Source: Lates calcarifer (taxonomy: Eukaryota; Chordata; Actinopteri; Centropomidae). From it: a stretch of DNA of 64,000 nt. Positions 58,430 to 64,000 of the stretch are shown here, piece after piece. Every line of letters begins with the position of its first letter. Within the stretch, counting starts at the first letter, position 1. The notes below the pieces were generated by a model that had not been told where the DNA came from, made no database searches, and worked only from the letters and a program-made list of their open reading frames with translations. The position numbers and the translations under genes were made by a program. The stretch is from positions 14,029,509 to 14,093,508 of the forward strand of contig NC_066848.1 in the NCBI RefSeq assembly GCF_001640805.2, read 5' to 3'.

Positions 58430-58690
58430 CTCTAATTTCCTGGGGCCGTGGTACTGGCAGGGAGTGTGTTGTAGCGCCAACAGAGCTCTGTGTTTGGGGT
58501 AATTGCTCTCGCTGCGTTAGTATGGAAATCTGCGAATGTGTGACAGGGCCAGATAGCTTCCTCCAATGTTGTTCTGATCCTGCCTCTAGGCCCGCAGCCA
58601 AACTATTTTATCTCTTAATGCATTAGAGTGATCTTCCAATTAGCCCACGCTCATAATACTCCCCCATTCCTGGTGGCTGCCTGCTCTGGG
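58430..58690. promoter_or_regulatory. Candidate noncoding regulatory element
   Basis: Unique DNA: CTCTAATTTCCTGGGGCCG, GGGGTAATTGCTCTCGCTGC, CTTAATGCATTAGAGTG (a TAATGCATTA palindrome), CCAATTAGCCCACGC. Repeats on both sides. Confidence 0.45.
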
Positions 58691-58954
58691 CTGCAGAGAG
58701 ACGGGGAAGGGAAGCGGCGCGTATGTAAGCGTGTGTGCAAGTGTGTGTGTGTGCTCCGTGGCTTGATGGGATGGTGGTGGTGGTGGTGGAGGAGGAGGAG
58801 AAGGAGGGCGGGGTTGGTGACCAGGAAAAGTGAAGTGGAGAGGATGCTGCGTACGCTTGTGTAAGTGTGTACGTGCATGCAGGCGTACGAGAGTGGGGGC
58901 TGGCGGTGGGTAGTGGGTGGTGGTGGTGTGGCGATAGTTCTGCTTGAGAGGTGA

Positions 58955-59320
58955 AATGAGGTGCTTATTGTGCGCGGCGTGGGGGTTGCGCCGTTAGTCC
59001 GGGGCTCCTGTTGTAAAGTTTGCTGATAAGGGGAACCCGGCCCTTGAGCATCCATTCTCCTCGGTGTATTAGCGCTGCCTTATCAGGGGCCCAGATAAAA
59101 ACCGGCATGCCATTTGCCTTCGGTGGAATTAAGCCCTCCTCCTCCTCCTCCTCCTGCCTCCACCTCTTCCTCTTCCACCCTCCTCCCCCTCTCCTCCCCT
59201 TGTCTGCCTTGGCTAACCGGGCGGGCTGCGATTAACCTCGACACTGTCCAATATCCTCGGCAGACTCCCGCCCGCAGATTAGCTGCTATTAGTTATGACC
59301 AACTAAATTAACCACTGCTG
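58955..59320. promoter_or_regulatory. Strong candidate noncoding regulatory element with inverted GATA sites
   Basis: Unique, CpG-containing DNA. A perfect 9-base inverted pair CTGATAAGG (59023-59031) and CCTTATCAG (59078-59086) carries two GATA-type sites; a third, CAGATAAAA, follows at 59092. The right part has CTGCGATTAACCTCGAC, CAGATTAGCTGCTATTAG, AACTAAATTAACC. A CCTCCTC patch splits it at 59135-59200. Confidence 0.5.
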
Positions 59321-59329
59321 CTTCCCTGG

Positions 59330-59355
59330 GAGAGAGAGAGAGAGAGAGAGAGAGG
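59330..59355. repeat. (GA)n microsatellite
   Basis: Twelve AG units, continuing as purine-rich DNA to about 59515. Confidence 0.95.
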
Positions 59356-59519
59356 GAAGTAGGGAAGGACTGGGAGATGGAGGGAGATGGAATGAGCGTG
59401 AAGCAGTTCATTTAGGAAAAGAGGGACAAACAGAGGGAGACTGATGGAAAGAGGGTGCAAAGTGAGTGAGGAAGAAAGAGAGGGGGATAGAAGGAGAGGC
59501 CAAGTGCTCTGAGCAGTGT

Positions 59520-59925
59520 GTGTGTGTACATGCTGAAGTGGCTCACTCTCTATAGCACACTATGGGATGTATGAATTGCAAGCCATACACACACTCTAGT
59601 TGTGCTGATATCATAACACTTAGATGATACATATGCATGATTAACCTACACTGGCATTGACAGGAAATATTTTGAAATCAGAAAGAACAGGAGTTTTGGA
59701 AAAATATATCACTGTTGTATCATATTTACTAAAGCAAATGTTCATGTAGACTCACTCTCTCACACACACACACTTGCCAAATCATTGCTCATCATCACAG
59801 TGATTTTGAGCATACTATTCAATTTAATTTATTTACTTAATGTCATTTCACTTGACTCCATCTCAAATTATAGAAAATCTAACCATTGTCTCAGTGGACT
59901 GAGCCAATCATCACGATAACTTTGC
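59520..59925. other. Intergenic stretch, no gene seen
   Basis: AT-rich unique DNA with short CA patches. Confidence 0.55.
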
Positions 59926-59929
59926 TTTT

Positions 59930-60233
59930 GAGTAAAGCGCTTTCCTTTTCAGCAGTGTCAGTGCAGCTGAATAGACCATCAAGTGAAAATAAACACAATT
60001 TTCTAACACTACTAACTGTCACAAACACCCTCTGGCCGACAGCATTTCTTTGGTTTATGAGCCACAGCGATTATAGCTGTAAACATTCTCACATTAATGG
60101 CATTTATGGGACTGATTTTTCTTTTAATTGCACGCAGCACCTTGTTGTTAAACATCAGGGGAATTAAAACAATAGACTTATTGAATGGAATCAACACACA
60201 CACACAAGGCACTTGGAATTACGCATTATTGCT

Positions 60234-60235
<2 letters not shown>
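59930..60235. promoter_or_regulatory. Candidate noncoding regulatory element
   Basis: CAGCGATTATAGCTGTAAAC, CTCACATTAATGGCATTTATGG, CTTTTAATTGCACGCAGC, GGGGAATTAAAACAATAG: clustered homeodomain and SOX-like words, ending at the (TA)n tract. Confidence 0.45.

Positions 60236-60238
<3 letters not shown>

Positions 60239-60306
<68 letters not shown>
60239..60306. repeat. (TA)n microsatellite, long and pure
   Basis: Thirty-four uninterrupted TA units. Confidence 0.97.
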
Positions 60307-60309
<3 letters not shown>

Positions 60310-60311
<2 letters not shown>

Positions 60312-61680
60312 GCCTTGTAGTTTATATGTAAATATCTCTAATACATGAATTTTGTTATCAGTTAATGAATTAACTGTGCTTATAATCCTGCCTAATATCT
60401 TCATCACTTTCTTTGTTTTGCTCTGGGTTCATGTTGGGCTTGAGACCGGCCTGCCCACTCTTGACAGAGGGTCACAAGAAACAATGTGACAGGCACAATA
60501 CTGAGGGCCTTGCCTTGGTGTGTTTGATGTGTGTGTCTTTGTGCTGACCGACTTGGGAGATAGACATGGTGGCAGGGGGCCATAGAGCACACACACACAC
60601 TGCCTTTCTGTTTGCATGAGTTGACCCGTCGAAAAACACAACCACATCCCAAAGACACACACACACTCACACTCACAGCTCACACACACTCACACCACAC
60701 CCGGCTAAGCCTACGCTAACAGTATTAAGCCATCACATCTGGGCTGTATTGACAGGCGAAGCGACGGGGGCAAAACAGAGCGACCTGCAGCCTCTGTGCC
60801 CAGAGCGATCAACTCTCTTGCCCCTGTATTTGTTTTCTTCTCTCATTTTCATCCTTTTCTTCCAGCTTATCATGCTCAGATATGATAGTGGCATTCATTC
60901 AGCCCCTTCAGCGTAATGCACAGACAGCCTCACAGATCCAAAAATCAATACCCAGCAGGTTCATTCATTCAAACTGCTAACTGCACTATTAATTAGAGAC
61001 CTCTTTTTAAAAATAAATCACATAAGAAGTTCAGGTGTGACCATTTTCCTCCAATTTTTTATTTAGCTTTTTTAGGGGTAAGATTGACCACATACAAAAG
61101 TTAGGATCAAAATTTAATGTTTTCATATTTAAATGAGACTAATCCAAAGAGGTGTTTTTAAAAATAGTAGGCAAGTTGTACAATAAAACTATAAAATAAA
61201 TTATCTTGATGTTGCCATCACTAAATTATGTAACCAAATTAGCCAATATTTCTTCTAATATTAATTGTATCAAATGAGTTGAGACAGAACAGAACAAAAA
61301 ATTAAAATCTCATGCAAACTGAAAAGATATTTAAAAATCAAAATACACTCTTGGTTGCTGCAGAATTCTATAACAGTATCATTATATTTTTGTAGAAAAA
61401 GCTAAGAACAATTTCTCTATAATATGTCCTATATTATTACTGTGTGAAACACTTGTATCACTTTGAAATGTGTCAAACCAACAACACAACTTAAGCTGCA
61501 GTAAACAATTGTTCTAAACAAATATGTCACTGTTGTATTACAGGAAAACCAAGACAACATGTGTGAATGCGGCACGCATGCTCTCCTCATATTTCATGTT
61601 GGTGGTACAGTGGCCTGTCTGGTTCACAAGATTGCTCTCTGACAGTATGCCTTCCCTAACCGGTTTCCTCTTTTCCTTTT
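60310..61680. other. Intergenic stretch, no gene seen
   Basis: CA/TG patches at 60590-60700, then AT-rich unique DNA. A short unique patch at 60700-60800 has CpG words. No gene. Confidence 0.55.
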
Positions 61681-61685
61681 GTACT

Positions 61686-61990
61686 TAGCTGTCACTCAGA
61701 AGCCTCGAGTATTGGATAACGCCATTGAAAACGGCCGCTGTAATTTTAATGGGGAACCAGTGGGCTTCAAAGGACAAGAGAACATGGCACGGTTGTTGCC
61801 CTCTACCATGTAAGACGACAACAGGAGTGCAAAGCCGCTAGCCCCCCGCTCCCTCTCCCACCAGCCACCCTCGTCCACAATGGAAAAAACCTGTTTATCT
61901 CTGCGTACAATTAAGAGTGTGAAATTCGAACATGCTGAATTAACTAAGAAACCCCGCTTTTGTAACAAAGGAAACAAAGCCTCAGGAGAG
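61686..61990. promoter_or_regulatory. Candidate noncoding regulatory element
   Basis: GAGTATTGGATAACGCCATTG, CGGCCGCTGTAATTTTAATGGGG, CTTCAAAGGACAAG (TCF/LEF-like), GCGTACAATTAAGAGTG, CTGAATTAACTAAG, TTGTAACAAAGGAAACAAAG. Unique and repeat-free until the GA-rich DNA at 61985. Confidence 0.45.
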
Positions 61991-62529
61991 AAGGGAGAGA
62001 GCGAGGGAGAGAGAGCAGAGACAGAGGGAAAAAAGGATTTCTCTGTCATGAGAGGGAAAGACAGCGTGGCTCACTGATATCCAGAATAATCACATTTCCC
62101 TCAAATAAATCACACTGGTTGGCATGTGGTGAAAACAGACACACACATACTGTAATGCATCTACAGACACAAACACATGCATGGGTTTTAAAACCGTCCA
62201 CAGGAGAGTGCCACATTTTCTATGACTTTGCACACACTGACTTTTTATTTTCACCATCCTATTCAAAAATACACACCTACCCTATGCACGCACACACACA
62301 GTACCCTGAAGCTATATGACAACCTGCCAACCCCACCCTGTGTGCTTGTTCATTCACCCACTGTTTTGGCCCGCTAACAGGCCTCTGGCATCAAGAGCCA
62401 GCCAGACCACCCTGACCGCCCTCCTCTCACCATCTCCACGTCTTCTCCCTCTCCTGCCAGGGCCTGCAAATCCAGCCAGTCGGGCTCAGTGTGGCTTTAC
62501 TTAACTGCCACGACAACACCTCACATCTC

Positions 62530-63130
62530 CCCACTTCCACCTTAAGAGAATGAGTAATCAACAAACCGGGAGCCATTTGCTGACTGTCAGTCAAATCCAG
62601 GACTCCGCCACGCTATCAGTCCTCTGCCCGTCACCAAGCCCTTCTTTCCTTCCTTCCTCTCCTCTAATACCAATTTAAATCGTTCAACGTGCCTTTCCTC
62701 CCGCTGCCATTATTCAAAAAGATCATAATAGTTTTCCCTGTGCCCAAAGCACAAAAAATCAATTATTTCCCCACAAAGACTTGAAAGTACTTAGCGCGGG
62801 CCTGCAAGGGGAAAAGCTGTGGGTTATATCAAATTGAAACTGCACTCATTACACAGGCACACAATTAGTTACCTCTGGTCTGCCTGCCGCTCTTTAATTT
62901 CCGAAACGGCATATCTGTATTATAACAGAAACAAGCATGCAAATGCTATTGTTGGGGATTTAGAGAAATCAATAGGACGGCTGGCGAGAGGCGTTTGGTG
63001 GCGCTGTCACTCAAAATCTGCTGCCGGCGACTGATAAAGGTCTGAATTCAAATTAGCGCCAAAGCCGGCCAGTGACATCAGAAGTGACATCCGAAATAAA
63101 AGGGACGACTTCATGATATATGTAATTATT
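62530..63130. promoter_or_regulatory. Strong candidate noncoding regulatory element or cluster with POU and SOX sites
   Basis: About 600 bases, almost repeat-free except for CTTCC words at 62640-62670. ATGCAAAT (62937-62944) is followed one base later by CTATTGTT (62946-62953): a POU octamer beside a SOX-type site. Other words: GAGTAATCAACAAACC, CACACAATTAGTTACC, GCGCTGTCACTC (TALE type), CAAATTAGCGCCAAAG, and a direct repeat AGTGACATC at 63070 and 63084. Best element candidate near the right edge. Confidence 0.5.
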
Positions 63131-64000
63131 CTCCTCACATTTGTGCTACATTTTTTTTTCTTCACTCTCCCTCCTCTTTCCTCCCCTCCCTCATTCTCTC
63201 TTTCTCCTCATTGTGTGTACTTGTGTAACTGTGTTTTGCATAAAGGGATTAGAAGTGCCTTAATGAGAAACTGTAATTGTTTTTTCAGCCTCACTCTATG
63301 GATATGTTTGCATGTGTGTGCGCGTCTGTGGATATTTGTGCGAGAGAGACAGACTGAAAATATGCCTTGAATGAATGTGCCTTGTTTAATGCAAAATGAA
63401 TACAGTATTGAAATAATATGTTTTTTTTTCTCTTCCATATCAGAGGACTATTGGTGTGAAAGCTAGGAAGGTCTGGGAGAAAACTATGTTATGAAACACA
63501 TTTCCCTACAATAATGAGCCAAGAGCTGATACTGAACAATGGAAACATAACCAGCCTCGGCTTCAGTTTTTCTCAGATACCAAATTATTGACGTCTTTTC
63601 ATTTCCAGTGTTACCAAACTTTTCTGTTCTGCAGAAATCCTGATAAGGTATAACAGCTACCAATACAACTTAGCACTCAGCAAATACATGAGTGTACTGT
63701 AGCAGTAGGTTTAATGCTGGATATTGCACACAGGGAACCATTTATCAGTGTTTTTTCCATTAGTCAATGCTGATAAGCTGAAATGGTGAGCTGAAGTCTC
63801 TTTGAAGGACAAACTGCATTTCAAATGTTGTAAAAACTGTAATTTCTGTCTAAACTGTCACAAATTCCATATAAAGTAATAATCTGTTAAGTAACGTCAT
63901 ATTTTTGCACACTAAATATATAGTCACAGTATTGTTAGTATTCCTATTTTTCAACCACCGGCCTCAGTTATGCCTACTTGTTGGCGATTTCCTCCAATTT
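63130..64000. other. Intergenic stretch to right edge, no gene seen
   Basis: T- and C-rich DNA to 63210, then AT-rich unique sequence. No exon, RNA gene or repeat is recognised. Confidence 0.6.

Noticed and set aside
1..64000. CRISPR arrays, rRNA, prokaryotic operons or viral genes
   Set aside because: None seen. The tandem arrays are all simple microsatellites and the gene structure is vertebrate.
25653..64000. six3 or six2 coding exons inside the window
   Set aside because: I looked for a SIX domain or homeodomain coding stretch and saw none on either strand. The six-gene link rests on known vertebrate gene order only.

Overview
The window looks like nuclear DNA of a ray-finned (teleost) fish. 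Evidence: short vertebrate-type exons with GT-AG junctions spread over long introns, very frequent (CA)n/(GT)n, (GA)n and (TA)n microsatellites, and repeat fragments resembling common fish families (a LINE 3' tail, a decayed LINE reverse-transcriptase stretch, tRNA-derived SINEs and small inverted-repeat DNA elements). No bacterial, phage or viral gene organisation is visible. Repeat-family names are recognised from memory of the sequence patterns, not from a database search.

Left part (1-25652): the 3' half of one protein-coding gene on the + strand, calmodulin-lysine N-methyltransferase (camkmt). Six coding exons (1848-1911, 5284-5350, 7881-7955, 16352-16415, 18770-18901, 25554-25652) join without any frame break into 166 residues plus a stop. 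Each exon matches the corresponding block of vertebrate CAMKMT in length, except for a slightly longer C-terminus. The N-terminal half, including the glycine-rich S-adenosylmethionine loop, lies left of the window. The introns hold microsatellites, a decayed LINE, a tiny inverted-repeat element, a LINE 3' tail, and several unique stretches rich in homeodomain, TALE, POU and SOX-like words.

Right part (25653-64000): no convincing coding gene. It holds a probable 3' UTR, two inverted-repeat or interspersed DNA elements, SINE remnants, long polypurine or polypyrimidine tracts, many microsatellites, and more than a dozen non-repetitive, A/T-core-rich segments that look like conserved noncoding regulatory elements. 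These become denser from about 51 kb to 63.1 kb.

Interpretation (inference plus established synteny): in vertebrates CAMKMT is followed by SIX3 and SIX2, developmental homeobox genes with long-range enhancers. The most economical reading is that camkmt is a bystander gene, and that its introns and 3' flank carry enhancers for a six3/six2-type gene beyond the right edge. That gene is not in the window, and conservation cannot be measured from one sequence, so all regulatory calls carry low to moderate confidence.
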